DNA of 64,000 nt from Carposina sasakii. Its lineage: Eukaryota; Arthropoda; Insecta; Lepidoptera; Carposinidae. Positions 34,276-48,100 of this stretch are shown piece after piece (the stretch's first letter is position 1; the number at the start of each line of letters is the position of its first letter). Made by a program: the position numbers and the translations under genes. The stretch is from positions 3,107,501-3,171,500 of the forward strand of contig CP053159.1 in the NCBI GenBank assembly GCA_014607495.2. Reading direction: 5' to 3'. A model generated the notes under the pieces. It was given only the letters and a program-made list of their open reading frames with translations, was not told the DNA's origin and searched no databases.

Positions 34276-36400
34276 GCAATGTATCCAATGTATTCTTACT
34301 AGATAATAAGTAATTGAAATGTTAACTTATAGTTTTCATAGAAATTCTATAGAATTCGCTGGGTAAAGTCATATATCGTGCCCTTAAGCTGAACGTTTTG
34401 TATATAGGTAAGTTTGGTAAAAAAGGAGTGATAGGAATTTTTTATTTGCCTGTACTAGAATTAATTTTTTTATGAGTCGTATTTTCCCTTTCCTTAACAA
34501 AAACTGAGCCGACGAAGAAAACGTATCGCATGCAGGAAAAGCTAATTAAAATCTTAAAAGATCTCGTGCAAAAAGATTGAACGATAAGTAGGTAAATAAA
34601 GTCAAAGGAGATTACGTTTTACGTAAAAAGTAAAGAAACCCACAGATTAAAAACACTTTGCAAAGTTTACAACCATTATTGCCTAAGAACGACGTACTTA
34701 GCAGCGAATTAGTTAGTATAGCGCTTCGAGTAAAAATCTAAAGGAAAATTTTCTTTAGTAGGTATTTAGTTAAAAAGAATTACCAGGTGATAGAAAATGA
34801 ACAGCAAAATACCTTATTGTATTCATTAATCCCCATTTTAAAATATACAAAAATGACAAATATCGTTAACAATATTATTATGATTCTTAAATCTAAGCAT
34901 AAAGGAATAAGTGGACTCATATCGTCAACATGGTTGCTTAAAATCAAGAACTCACGGTATGACGATCTACCTGAATCATTAAATTGTCTAGTAATATAAA
35001 ATGGTTTATCGTGCTCGCACATCCTACCAAAAGACAGGAAGATTAGTACAAATAGAATGGTCAACGGTTGATGAGCATTCAAGAAACGTCACTAGAATAA
35101 GTTTAGGTTATATTATAGGTAAGAGATGAATTTTCTTGAAATTCTTAGATACTCATCGTAAAACCCTTTGTCGGCAAGTGGTCTTATCCCTTTTTTATTT
35201 TTTTTTACCGCACATTATCTCGCTAAGCCTGACGTTGGCAGAATCGTCGATAGTCGACGGAGTCATTATATTTTAAAAAGTTGAAGTTGATGATTTTCTT
35301 ATTATAACGTTAAGGGAAGGTAACATCCTTCTGTTTGCAAGTAGAAATGTAAGTTAAATCTGTTTTGGTGCAGCTTGTTTATTTATTTATGTTTACATTT
35401 CTATTTTCCTTATTAACTATTCCTATATACATTATTTCTATATGCAGATAATAAACGGGTCGCAAGTTTCCGACGCCATATTGATCCCTTTGCGGGCGGC
35501 AATGGATGTAGATGGAACGTTTGAAATAACATCACTCCCCAATTTATTGCAAGTTTATACAACAGATTCATTGTGGTAATTTTACTGTCATCTGTTAGTT
35601 TACTAGCTTTTTCAACTATGTATATTTAAAGCTAGATTAAAATTTAAAGTTTTTAATTGATTCATGAAGGTTTTCAATTAGTCGGCATGTTTCTCTTTTC
35701 TAAAATTACATTTTATAGCGGGAGACTCAACAAAATATGCTAGTGAAAAATACCGCGTTTAGCCTCTTTCTCACACCCAGCTTCCTCGCTGCCGGCGCCC
35801 ACATACAGGACGATGGGCTCGATCACCGAATTTATTAATAGGTTAACTAAAATGGCAAGTAACGCATTAAATGTTTAAAAATTTACATGAAATAATGTGA
35901 ATATAAATAAAATAGAGAACTCCCATATAAATAAACAAAGGAGAGGATTTTGAAGTGGGTTATAGCACAAATCTAGTTTACGATCTTTCCCAGGTCAGTA
36001 TTTTTGATTAAGAATATAAATAAATTATACTTTATTTGCAATCGACTAATTCACTTCTTTCTATGGCCTTAAAGATTCTCCAGTAGCACTTGTAGAGTTC
36101 TTGAATGAGCCTGCCGAAGTTTCTATTATATGAAAAAAAAACTAAGAAAGAAAACTTGGACTGCTAAGCATATAGTTCAAGAGCTCTTTGAACAACTTTG
36201 AGAATAGGTACTAATGTATAAGCCTTTACACAATTCTATCAAACAGAATACATACGTACCTATATTTTTAGTACAACTTATACAAGCCGGAATTGTAATT
36301 TTAGGTACTTACTAATAAATACTTAGTAGTAATACAAAATAAACCTACGGAATATTTGAAAAAAGCTACCGACTTACCTGTTTTTAATATTAGTAAGTAC
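34276..36400. other. About 2 kb of intergenic sequence, no gene seen
   Basis: Nothing recognised. Mirrored open frames around 34780-35082 lack any family signature. Confidence 0.5.
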
Positions 36401-36403
36401 TAC

Positions 36404-36512
36404 TTATATTTCATTAAATCCTAATCCTCATAAGCTTGAAACTACAATTTAGAAACCAGACCCGAGCACCTTTTTGTATTACTACAAATTTTTCGTTATT
36501 ACAAATTATCCT
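36404..36512 (+). repeat. Left copy of a short local duplication
   Basis: CATTAAATCCTAATCCT ... ACTACAAATTTTTCGTTATT recurs at 36917-36995. Confidence 0.5.
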
Positions 36513-36916
36513 CTAGAATTAAACCCTCTAGTTATTTAAATGAAAAAAATCAAAAATTCACCAAAATATTGATAAATTAGTAAAGAAAAACAAGGATGTA
36601 TGCAACAACATATTCCATTGCCCACAAAAAAAATTGTTATTGACATTGATAAGCCATTATATACTAAGGTTACTATTTATTTATTTATTCTAGCGATTAA
36701 ATTTAATAGTGGGGAAGAAAATTCAACTTGTTCATTTAAAAGGTTTACACCAGAATATTTGGCCTTCAAAATCTCCAACTGTTCCAAAATAGATAGACGA
36801 ATGCCCTTTTCACACGTATACAGACTAACAAAACTGTGGTCATCTGGAATTTTATGATTTGAAACTAACAAGTGTTTAGCAAAATGTGATTTTTCAGGGA
36901 AATTATTCCTGTAAGC

Positions 36917-36995
36917 TACTTATATTTATTAAATCCTAATCCTAAAGTTGAATTTTATTTTTGTTTACTACAAATTTTTCGTTATTACAATTTCT
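36917..36995 (+). repeat. Right copy of the short local duplication
   Basis: Same blocks as 36404-36512 with a deletion between them. It lies just left of the element at 37015. Confidence 0.5.
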
Positions 36996-37014
36996 AGAAT
37001 TAAAAGTTATCTAT

Positions 37015-37470
37015 GTTACGGGCAATTTGATAAGTCCAGACACTATTAATAATGGCCGGTTTGTATTCATAATACCCGACTCAATTGCACAATGTGATTA
37101 AAACAGCATGATTAGTCACTTCTCCCGGCCATTATGAATAATGATTCATAATGATATCGCCTTAAACTTAAACATGTAACCCAACACCGAAAAAATCGGC
37201 GGCGGCGGTCGTCGCCGCCTCATTCTTCTACCCAATATTGCCAGATTCGGATCCGTCGAAAAAGGTAAATACACAAAAATAGTATATACGTGTTTAGTGT
37301 AAATAAATATAGAGATAAGCGCCTTCCTAGCGATTCCTAGTGAGATAGTAATGAATCGCTTTCGTAAAAAATGATAAATTAATCACTTTGCCCACTTAAT
37401 ATTAATGTTACTTATTATTAATAATGGCCCGTCCTTATTAATAATGCCAGTTAATCACGTTGCCCGTAAC
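37015..37470. mobile_element. 456-bp terminal-inverted-repeat DNA element with 6-bp target duplication
   Basis: The ends are GTTACGGGCAA and TTGCCCGTAAC, perfect inverted repeats of 11 bp. ATCTAT is present directly outside both ends (37009-37014 and 37471-37476), an exact 6-bp target-site duplication. Subterminal copies of TATTAATAATGGCC occur near both ends and an inverted version lies near 37125-37140. The centre holds a GGCGGCG/CGCCGCC hairpin (about 37199-37217). No coding is present, so it is non-autonomous. The superfamily is not recognised. A 6-bp duplication excludes the TA (mariner), TTAA (piggyBac) and 8-bp (hAT, P) types. Confidence 0.85.
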
Positions 37471-39939
37471 ATCTATAGGTAATTTGTTTGCTCAAGAAAT
37501 TCAATTCATTCTATTTATGTTTAGCCAAAAATAATTTGATTCCACGTAGTCTGTTGGATCGCATGTAAGTTTTAACGAGATTTTTGAGGTGACGTTGGAA
37601 AGCATTCAGGCTCCGCAGGTAAATTAACTTAGTTGAAGTGGGTTTTGTCCCTGGCCACTTTTCCGAAATCTACTTTGACTCGGGAGTTCACCGTATATTC
37701 CATATATATAGATGGCGTTACCTACATCTTCCTACCTAGCTCCCCGCTTCAAATCTCCATACAGAATTCCGGGTAGGAGATTCGCTCATGCCATCTATTC
37801 AGGCGATTTGTACTATTTTTTTTACTTTTAATAGTTGTCAGAAAATCCCACATTACAAATAACAAAATTAGACCGTCAACAATTATTTTATCAATCCAAC
37901 TTTCAATATTAGAAGAGGATTATTAATTTCATTCGTTTTCATAAAATTTAAATTTTTCAGAAATTCACTTAATTATAATATGGAATAGTAGTTAACAGAG
38001 CTTATCTATTATTAGTTCCAACCATTTAAATAAAATCGCATTTTAAACACACATTTTAAACTTTAAGCTTCAAGCTTGTCCTAACGATGGCCATTAAATG
38101 TAGCAGTTTGGACCAAAGCCTAATCTTGCTTCCTTGAGCATAAGTGGATAAGGATATTAAAAACCTATTTTAAAATATTATATGACCATATCTAAATTTT
38201 ATTTATACTAGACAAGAGTTTTGGTTTGCAGAAAAATAATTTTTTACCAATGCATTGAATGATTCGCGGCTTGCTTTCTCAATTTTCACAAGAATGTTAC
38301 TACGTCTCTAATACTAGTTATAGATAAATTTATAACGAATATAACATAAATACACTTTCATCAAAATACCACTCACTTGTATCTCAATAATTTTTGTTCA
38401 ATCCTGGCGAGCCACTTAACATTTGTTTCGGAATAGCAGGAGTAATACAAAAAAATGTTGCTAACGATTTACAAGAGAGGGCTATCTGATGAATCTGATG
38501 AAGTTCTGGATGTTTTTTTTATTTTAAATAATAATTTTAACTTATATCGTGTATCCTATAATAATATAGGTACAATAGATGACTAAAACGGTGTACCGAA
38601 AAACTTTCATAAAGTTCATGACACTGTATGTAAAGATTAAATAAATAAAATGAATAAAAATAGTTTTATTTTTACGGGTCTGCAGTTCAGTGAGCGATGT
38701 TTAAAAACGATCCAATATTAATAAAAACAAAGCCTATTTATAAATGAAAAATATTAGAAATAACTAAAAAATGTGTTATAATACTATCGATAGTAATTAT
38801 TTTCTCTACGCTTTACGTCTGGTTGTTTAATAGTAGATAGGTAAATGACCGGGACGCTTAACTCTATCTATGGAGTAAAAAAAAAATAAAAATATGACGA
38901 TAGTCGTAAATTGAAAATATTTTATGAAATAGCTACAGAATTTATATTATAGTATGAAAAATAGAATTTCTTAAGTTTATTGAAAAATATTTCATTAAAA
39001 TATAATAAATAGTAAGCCGATTTTGTCTTTATGATATAAGACCTATCATTCTCGTTCTTATAGTTGGAAACCAAACACATTTATGGTTTCTTTTGTAGGA
39101 TATTTGTCCATTTTATATTATTAACTTAATTTATATTTTGGCATGCCACCTTCGTACGAAATTCGCAAAGTTTAGATTAAAGTCCGCGCAATGGCTACAA
39201 GCAATATCGTCATTAACTCCGCTAATTAGAATGAGTATGGATGATGATGTTATGCAAGTATTCATTACTCACTATATAGGTACGAGTATGTACTAGGATT
39301 TACTATAGTTTCACCAATTGCAATTTACGATCATCACAGATTTATTGTCTTCATAGCTAGCGATGGTTGCTTTTGAGTTATATATTTTGTTTATTACAAT
39401 TTTTTTAATATTTTATGACATTTATTTACGAGTATGTACTTAGGACTCACGACATAGACCTCGCTTACGGTAAGACTAGATTATATTATAAATAGTGTCA
39501 ACATAGCTTTCTAATGTTCATAGACGTTATTAGTGTATCTGGCAACAAAGTACCAACACTTAGTATAGCTCGAGTTTAGGAACTTAATTAAATTACAAGG
39601 TGAAGAAACAAATGGGCTGGCCCTAAAATGGCAATGGTATTAATTTCTTCATCCACGTTTTTAGTGGAATTAATGTGAGGTTCCTGAAACCCTCAAAAGG
39701 GTTTATTACTGGTTTCAATGAATTGGCCAATAGCCGATACCATTACTTTTCGTTAGGTTCCCCTATTTATTTGGTGTTTCGTGATTTGTTTTAATTAAAC
39801 GGTCTGAATAGATGAATTCGGGATTTGGCTTGGATCTTTATTGGCAGAATCTATTCAAAAGATCTATTACAGGTAATCTGTCCAATGTTAAGCTCATCTT
39901 GCTTGTATAAGCTCGGAACGAGCAATAATTTCCATCGAG
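37471..39939. other. About 2.5 kb of intergenic sequence, no gene seen
   Basis: Nothing recognised. Confidence 0.5.
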
Positions 39940-39985
39940 GGCTCGCCCACCACTGGGCCCTACACCCTCCGCTGACCATCAGATC
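39940..39985 (-). repeat. Short dispersed repeat (GGAGGGTGTAGGGCCC core)
   Basis: The reverse complement reads GTCAGCGGAGGGTGTAGGGC then CCAGTGGTGGGCGAGCC, close to the plus-strand copy at 12955-13015. Confidence 0.55.
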
Positions 39986-42035
39986 TGCCGCCTCATGGTG
40001 ACGAACACTAGACACTACAGTGGCAACGAGAAGCCAGATCCAAGCACCTAGCATGCAAACATAAACAAGTACATAGCTACTAATCGAAAATCAATTAAAA
40101 ATGTTAATCGACAAATAATTACTTGCTTCATCTTAGGTTACTGCTTAGATGCGGCAATAAAAAAGTAGATACGAAGCCTTTTATCTGAATCGAATTTGAA
40201 ATAACAACCTACAAAATCTTATAAGGCTGTTACAGTTCAACTCAATACGTACCTATGCCCTCTAACATGTCTCGACCTACAACCTTCTTATGCTTCCTTG
40301 CGACGTCTCAAAGCTTTATCGACCATGATTCTAACGCAGTAAGGCTTACTTGAGGTACTCAAGGGTCCCGTAAAGTATGCGTACAGGCGTCTTCAATTGA
40401 CAAGCCGTTCGAACTCCACTCAGAGTGATTGATTGATAACTACTGGGGAATAGGTACGCATTTCGGTCATATTTGAGTGGGGGTGGGTTTGATGGAAACT
40501 GTTATTGCTGTAAATAGGGAAAACAAAAACCGAGGTAAGTTAAGTGAGATAAGGACTTTAATATTAAGGTAAATATAAAAAATGTTGCGAAATACGCAGG
40601 TGCGGTTAGGTAAGTACCATTATATAACTCTGATAATTTTCCGGTTAGGAAAGTTACGCTGTTGATTTGTACCTACATATGTATTCAGAAATTTTTCTGA
40701 ATAAAGAACAACAAATATCTATTTATGTAGGTACATAGCTTATTTGACAAAAAATTGTTTAGTAAACATGAAGATGCGAATAATGAATAGGTAGTAAGTC
40801 TTTAATAAAAAAGATAAATAACAACGAAACTAAGGTAACGACCATCACTCCCTTTAAAGGGCGTGGCGTACGTTAATTGCGTTATAAAATAAATTAAACC
40901 GGTACCTCATTAACAGGTCCGTTCACTGAAACTGCGCAATTAATTACCTTTGAAAATTTAAGAAAAGCCCATCCCCATATTTTAGTGCGAACCTTAAGAT
41001 TACTAGCAGCTATTCCAGGCAGACAAATGGCCCCTTTTTAAACATTCCTATAGAGGAGAATCCCGAATTCAGTCTTTTATTACGGCCCTAAATTAGATTT
41101 TTGACGGCAGCATAACCCTCTATCGAATACCGCTTCCACTTGAGCGGTATGCTAAATATCTGTGAATTATAAAGAGATCTGGGTTACCTTGACGTTGATT
41201 TGATCGTATTTTGTACCAATTTGGTACGAATTACAAACATTTATATTTTGTACCAAATTGGTTAACCATTTTCTGGAACTTTCTGTGACATGTTGAGCTG
41301 GCATTTCTATTAAATATATTTAGTTTTTTTTTAAGTTAGCTCACCCGGGCTCTATACCCTCCACTGGCCCTTGAATCTAATAACTCATGATAGAAAAATT
41401 TCTTTGGTAGGTTTGGTGTTAACAATTAATCAAAACTTTTATTATATATAAAACAATTTATTTCGTTGAACTTATTTCATAATAACATTACCTAATTTTG
41501 TATCTGATATTGAGTTTACACAAATAATGTTGAAGAGTAAAGAATGTCTGTCTGATTTTTTTCTAAAGTTGTCTTAAGTCGACCATAGTCGAATTTATCA
41601 TTATAGATAAATATTTTCTTTTCCGTGTATTTGTTTGATTATTTTACTCTTAAACATTTTTTGGGATCATTATTTAATTCCTCATAAGTTAACATGAACT
41701 CTATTGATATAACTATTTATTCTGAATTGTACTAGTTTCTGTAATGTTGATTTATAAAAAACAGTTAAGTTAATAAAAATATATTGTAAGACTTTTCAGT
41801 CGATAATAAATAAAATTTCTATTATTTGTTTATGTAATTAATGTACAGAAGAAATTGTGAATATTACAACTAATATGTAGATAGATATTAGGATCGATTC
41901 CGGCAGTCACTTACAAAGATTAATTATTATTTACATCGATAAATCAATCAAAAATACATAAAATCTTATATTACGTACAAGATAGAAGAATTTCATAGAC
42001 ACTAAGAATAAAATTGTAATTTACGATATCTAATA
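39986..42035. other. Downstream flank of the dpr gene
   Basis: It contains the 3' UTR of the dpr gene, whose end I cannot place. The nearest minus-strand AATAAA is at 41716-41721, about 315 nt past the stop codon. A diverged copy of the short dispersed repeat lies at 41338-41378. No other gene seen. Confidence 0.45.
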
Positions 42036-42163
42036 TTAAGTTCCAAAATATACATTTAGTGGGTTTCTTAAAGTGTACAAAAATAATAAACAGCATACTA
42101 TTGAAGATAATTTATCTAAGGACGATTTTGCACAACCCTGCTGCATAGCCGCGGGATGTTCAC
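42036..42163 (-). CDS. dpr: dpr coding exon 6 (C-terminal tail and stop)
   Basis: Acceptor TTTTGTTTCTAG. It completes the GEHPAAMQQG motif seen after Ig2 in many Dprs. Then follow a 10-residue linker, the hydrophobic stretch IVCCLLFLYTL, and ten final residues before TAA (42038-42036). The hydrophobic piece is short, so GPI anchoring or a marginal membrane segment is possible. Confidence 0.88.
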
Positions 42164-45100
42164 CTAGAAACAAAAAAATACAAACCTATAATTTAAAACA
42201 TTAATAAAATTCAAGGCTTGTTGGTATAGAGATAAGCGGGCCTGTCCATATTTTCTTTTGCAATGAAGCAACTCTCTTTTCTGTAACTATTTTGTTTATT
42301 TATAGTATGCAAACTATAAAGACTCGAGCACACCGGATGCGTATGCGTGCACGTAAACGTAGACGTACCTCTGAGTTTGATGTATAGAACTGTCACCGCT
42401 TGACGTCTATGCTTACGTCTACGCATACGCATCCGATCTGCCCGTGCCTATACAGTTCCATACATTACAACTCAGAAGTACGTATACGTCTACGCTTAAG
42501 TGCACGCACACGCATCCGGTGTGCTCGAGCCTTAAATAAACAAAATCTACATTTTATTTAAGGTGATAGTTGTTCCCTAGCAGTGTCGCTTCTTGAAATC
42601 CAATTACCATGCTACCTACTCGATTATACTTTATTATAAATGTGATCCTTTCCTAGGTTCACAGGTTTTTGCGAGATTGCAGTCACCATGACGGACAGCT
42701 AGCCATTATTAGTTTATAATAATTATTTACTAGGTATTCAAAAAAGCAATTTGGGTGACAATCTACTAGGAACAAATGTTATTTTTTCTCAGTTAGGTAA
42801 TTCGTATTACATATAGATTTTAGGTCCCTAGTAATAAAACAAATTTTATAAACATTCTTACCTGATAACACGTGCACTCTAGTAGTGGCAACAGGAGCAT
42901 TATTAGGACCACAAGTGTATACCCCTGCGTCTGCCCCTCTTGCCCTCTGTACTAGAAGTCTACTCGTGCTCTTCAGGCCTTTCTCCGTTACGAGTGATAT
43001 GCCTCCTCGGGCCGAGTCAAAGTTTATAACCTGAGGACAAGTTGGTACCATTAATTACAGGCATTTCTCACATAGACGCTATAGCATTTGGCGTACTTAT
43101 GTATACAGGGTATTTTTACGTTGATACCGTTTGAGAGGGGATTATATAAATATTAAATAAGTTTATGCCAAAGTATTTGCGGTAAGTGTTTGCGTTGGTC
43201 TTTTATAGGAAAATATTAATTCCTATAAAAAGAGATGATAAGGTATTTGCAGACACGTGCTTTACTAAAGCCATGTATACGTGTTCTGGCTATATTGATA
43301 TATGTACCATAGTAATAGATATAACAGGTACAAGATAATAAACTGAACATTAGTCAAAAAATTTGGAGGACTTCTAAATATTACGTTTTTAAATTATAAG
43401 TAAATGTAAAATGTCAGACCATGCTTAAACGTTAGCAGGTTAAATCCATCGTTGAATTTTTAAATAAGCGACCTTTTTGGTCTTATTCGTCGCATGACAG
43501 CTAAAATATCTCTTTTATAAGATTCGGGTTGTTTATTATGAAATAAGCTGTTCCAAATAAATAAAAAAAAAACGATTGCATGACATTTTTAATGTGCCTA
43601 CCTAGCCAGTATCACTTTCACGACTGGGACTAATCGTTGAGGCTTTAGAGCATGTTTACGTAATTTCCATACATACATACAAATACTTGAAAAATTAACC
43701 CTGTAAAAATATAAATACTCTCTAACGAGAGTTTATCTTACATACTTAAAATATATTTACTCGGACGGATATTACCTATACATTTTTTTAATCCACTCTA
43801 AGATTCTGACAACATAGCATTTCAAGATGCACACCGTAATTAAAACCTAAACAGATTACCAAAATAATTACAGTTCTTCTATTAAAATAGAAATTTCAAT
43901 TCCAATTAAATGTTTCTTAATCTTCGGATTTGTTTACGCCGCCGTCAGAACAAAATCCATGCTAAGTTGTAAAGCGTGAATTGATATAAAGTTTATAAGA
44001 GATATTTATACTTAGGACTCTGAAATAAGTTCTTACTGTTAGAATTTAGTCTAGTAATAATTTGATAATAATTAATGCACCACATGCACCCAGTTAGTTG
44101 ATATTTTGATCTATTATAAAATATCTTACTTAGTTTATCCCAAGGAGGCTAGCGTCAGGTACTGTAATACAAATATGAAGTTGTTGAGTTTGAAGAGAAT
44201 GTAAATCGTCGATCTATGGCCCACAAACTGAATATCTATTTAAGCAGATAAATTGCAATGTTTATTACCTGGTCACCATGTGTCCAAGTGATGGAGGTGG
44301 GCGGCTCCGGAGTGTGTCGGACGGTACACGTCAGGTTTATTGTGGACCCTGCCTGGATGAATAACTCTGCCCCGCTCGATATCGTTGTTTCTGGCTCTGA
44401 AAAGGGGGTTTATAATAAAATAAATGCATTCGCAAACTATTTTTATTATCCTTTTGATATAATGCAATCGAATGATTTTGATTTTCTCTTAGAGTACACT
44501 GCAGTATATAAAATTTTATGCAGATCTGTTTAGCAGACAAATAATAGATATATGCCATGACCGAGTCCACTGTTAAACAAAGGTCTCCCCAATGATTTCC
44601 ATTGCTAAAGGATGGAACCAGCCTGTTTAAAGATTTGCCGTTGATGAAAATCAAATACATACTACATCCAGACTTACCTACTATATTAAGAAACACAGCA
44701 TGGCCAATAGGCGGCGTGGTGGAGATCTGGCACTCGTACTGGCCGGAGTCCCGGCGCTGCGGGGAGCGGATGCGCAGCGCCCACTCCTCAGAGCGCGGCT
44801 TGTGCTGCGCCTCAAAACGCTGGTCGGAGGTGTACGTGTAGCGCCCCACTGTTAGCAGGTGGATGTCGCGGTGACGCACCCATGATACCTATAATTATTG
44901 GACAATATAACTGCAAATATATGACTTGTGTTAAAGATAGTTCACTAAAGGATGAGAACGTGTGGCGCCTCATTCGATGGAAAAGAACTCATATAAAGTT
45001 GTTATAGTGTGAACTAAGTAGCTGTGACATACCGGCGCACAGACAGACAAGACGAATATAGATTCGTCGATGTAGAGAGTTCCGATTTTTGTCATTTGGT

Positions 45101-48100
45101 CATGAAACCCTAAGATACAATGCCTACCAACTCCTTGCGATTTTGTGAACATGTTTGTAATTTTTTTAAATTCGTAACTGTATACCTATATACTCGTACA
45201 TACGTTAGCAGAAACTCTAAATGATATAAAGTCCTTATATAGGGTGTAACAGAAAGGGTATGTTAAGCGAAAAGCTATGTAAATAGCTCACTATAGAGAA
45301 CCTATTCCAAAAATTTGAGACTCGAAATCACATGTTTATTTTTTAAGATTGTATGAACATTCCTGAGTTGTTTAGAAACTTTCCATACTGGCTGGGAAAA
45401 TAAACATGTGATTAGGAGTCTAAAATTTTGTGAATGTTTGTGAAGGTTCCTTTAAGTGGGCTATTTACATAGCTTTTCGCTTAACATACCCCTTTTGTTA
45501 CACCCTGTATAATAAGAATCTCTTATAAACCCCCTAGACAATTTTTATTAATAATTCAGGTTTTTGCATTTATTTTAAAAAGGGGGTAATATAATCTCAG
45601 TTTCCGCAACAAAAATAGCTATAAAATGAGAAAATGCAATTCCATTTCACCAAATGGATACCATTTAGGTGAATATCATTTAAGTGGCTCCTCTCGCTCA
45701 TCTAAATGAGTTGACGTGTTATCTCTTCACATCGGGGAGGTAAATGCACTATTTCCTCCTCCGAAGCGATGTCATTTCAACGTTTGAAACGACTGCCTTT
45801 TTAACCGACTTCAAAAAGAGAGGTTATCAATTCGTCTGTATGTTTTTTTTTGTTATATATTTTTTTAATGTGTGTTACCTCAGAACTCCGTCATTTATGA
45901 ACCGATTTCAATTTTTTTTTATAGTTGGTCATGGTATACTTCCAGGTTGGTCCCATATTCACCACATCAGGGTCTGATGATGGGATCTTGGAAAAATCGA
46001 GAGCAATCCTCGAATATTGTAGGCACATATAGTCTGTTTTTACACTTTTACTGAGCGTTTTGGTTACCTACATATAAAATATAACATCTGATAATGGAAT
46101 CTCTAAGGAATCTAGGGATATCCTCAAATATAATAGGCACGTGTAGTCCGTTTTCAGATCTTTATAGAGAATTTTGGTCAGCTACACATAATAAAGGAAA
46201 CGAGGGTCTGATGTTGGAGCCGCCGAAAAACAGATAGTGGAACTTTTTAGTAACAAAATCCCCCTATGGCAGGGGAGGCCTATGTCCAGTAGTGGACTGC
46301 AATAGGCTATAGAGGAAGAGGTAGACATGAGAATAACGAGATGACGGATAATAGGGATGAATGAAAGAAGAGTACCTACATATTACACCGACCCCAAATG
46401 ATTGGGAACAGGGCGGAATGTAATTATATGTTGCTTATATTGTCAGACGTAAAGTTTAGAAGCCTAGTCATTTCTCTCTTTTGTTATGTGGCCTATTTAA
46501 TCATTTGCTGGCATATAAATCTGACAACATTATGCCTTCTAAACGTCGTACACGGCTTAACGCAATATATATTTTCCCTTTAGTAAAATTTTACTTTAGT
46601 AAGCTCGAGTTTTAGGAGGAAGTCGGTTTTTCGTTTTAAAAAAAATATTGCATATAATTTACTGTTACTTAAACTTAAACGTCAAACGTACGTGAAACTC
46701 TAGATTTAGCAATGATCAAATAAAATATATTATCTACTCACAGCTGTGTTTCCAAAAATGCCATAGCCAGAACTCTAGGATCATAAATTAGAGGCTACAG
46801 ACTGAAATAAAAAGCAGTAGTTACATAATATGTCGTGAGGGTATCGTTAAAGGTTAAAGGTTTCTGGGAGGTGGACAGCAGCGCCTTTCATATTGACAAC
46901 ATAGTCCGAAAATCACACTGCCACCAATTTGCCTGTCTCAAACCTCTATATGACAGTAGCCTTGCGGCTTGCCGTAAGGGAGGCCAATGTCTAGCAGTGA
47001 ATTGCATTAAGCTGATCTGAAAGTATAGCTGTAGGTATAGGAGCGATATAGCTCGGCGGTCCAGCAAGCTAAAGTGGCAAGGGGCAGGGCAAAAAGCTCG
47101 AAGAACCGATGGCCGCTGGAGCCGAAAGGTGGATACCACGTATCAGCAAACGCAGCGTAGGAAGGCCACCCGCGAGATAGTGGACCGACGATCTAGCTAA
47201 GGTCGCGGCTATCAGTTGGATGCAGAACGCTTCCGACCGGTCGGAATGAGGTTGTTGGGGGAAGCCTATGTTTAGCAGCGGACATCTCATGGCTGAGAAT
47301 GATGATGATAATGTTCTGAAGGTAGTGGTGTATGTGTTTAAGCCAAAAGCCAAATAAACTTTATTTTATTCCACGTAAGTAAAAAGCAATAATTGAATAG
47401 TTGGCTTTACTAAAACATTATATTCTATTCCTATGTTTCCCCTTCATCATCATCATTTAAGCCATGACAAGTCGACAGCCAAACATAGGCCACCCACACA
47501 ATGACCTCTTTTGCATCGGGTTAGAAGCAGCATGTAGCCGGCAGATACTCGCGACCCTGACTAGGTCATCGGTTCAGCGTTAAAAAACTAGACTTTTCCA
47601 TCTTTTCTCACCAAAAACATAAAAGGATAAGCCCCTGTTTTTATCAGTCTAGTTATAAAAAAAGCTCTAAAGGTTCAATTAAATTTGTTTACTAATATTA
47701 GCTTTATATAAGTCTTCAAAGGCTAAAAATAATGATAGGTATAGTAATTTTTGGATCGCTCTAAAGTATCTGTAGATGCTTAAGATCTTCCAATCCAAAA
47801 TAAAATATGAAATAATAATTATAATGTGAGTAAGGTTAGATTAGTCATACATAGGTTAATATTAGGTACTAGTCGTCAAGAATGAAATATATTATATAAT
47901 TTCTTCTATACTGCTCTGGAAGTTAAAAAAAAGTATAATCTACAGCTGCTTCTCTTCCCGGGCATACTGATAATAATTCTTATTAGTTCAGCTAAGATCA
48001 ATTTTCAAGTTAAATTTTATGTTAGAGGTTGTTAATTTCAATCCAAATATGTAGTTATATTTATCGTAGCTATAAAATCAGCTATAAAGTCTCTCTTTCA

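Noticed and set aside
39851..40054. Minus-strand frame with a signal-peptide-like start (MLGAWIWLLVATVVSS), perhaps the first exon of a second secreted gene
   Set aside because: It runs into the dispersed GGAGGGTGTAGGGCCC repeat, has no good donor after the hydrophobic part and no following exon was found.
44337..44879. 180-codon minus-strand frame taken as a whole
   Set aside because: Only its first part is dpr exon 3. The rest is intron 3 and exon 4 read in a wrong frame.
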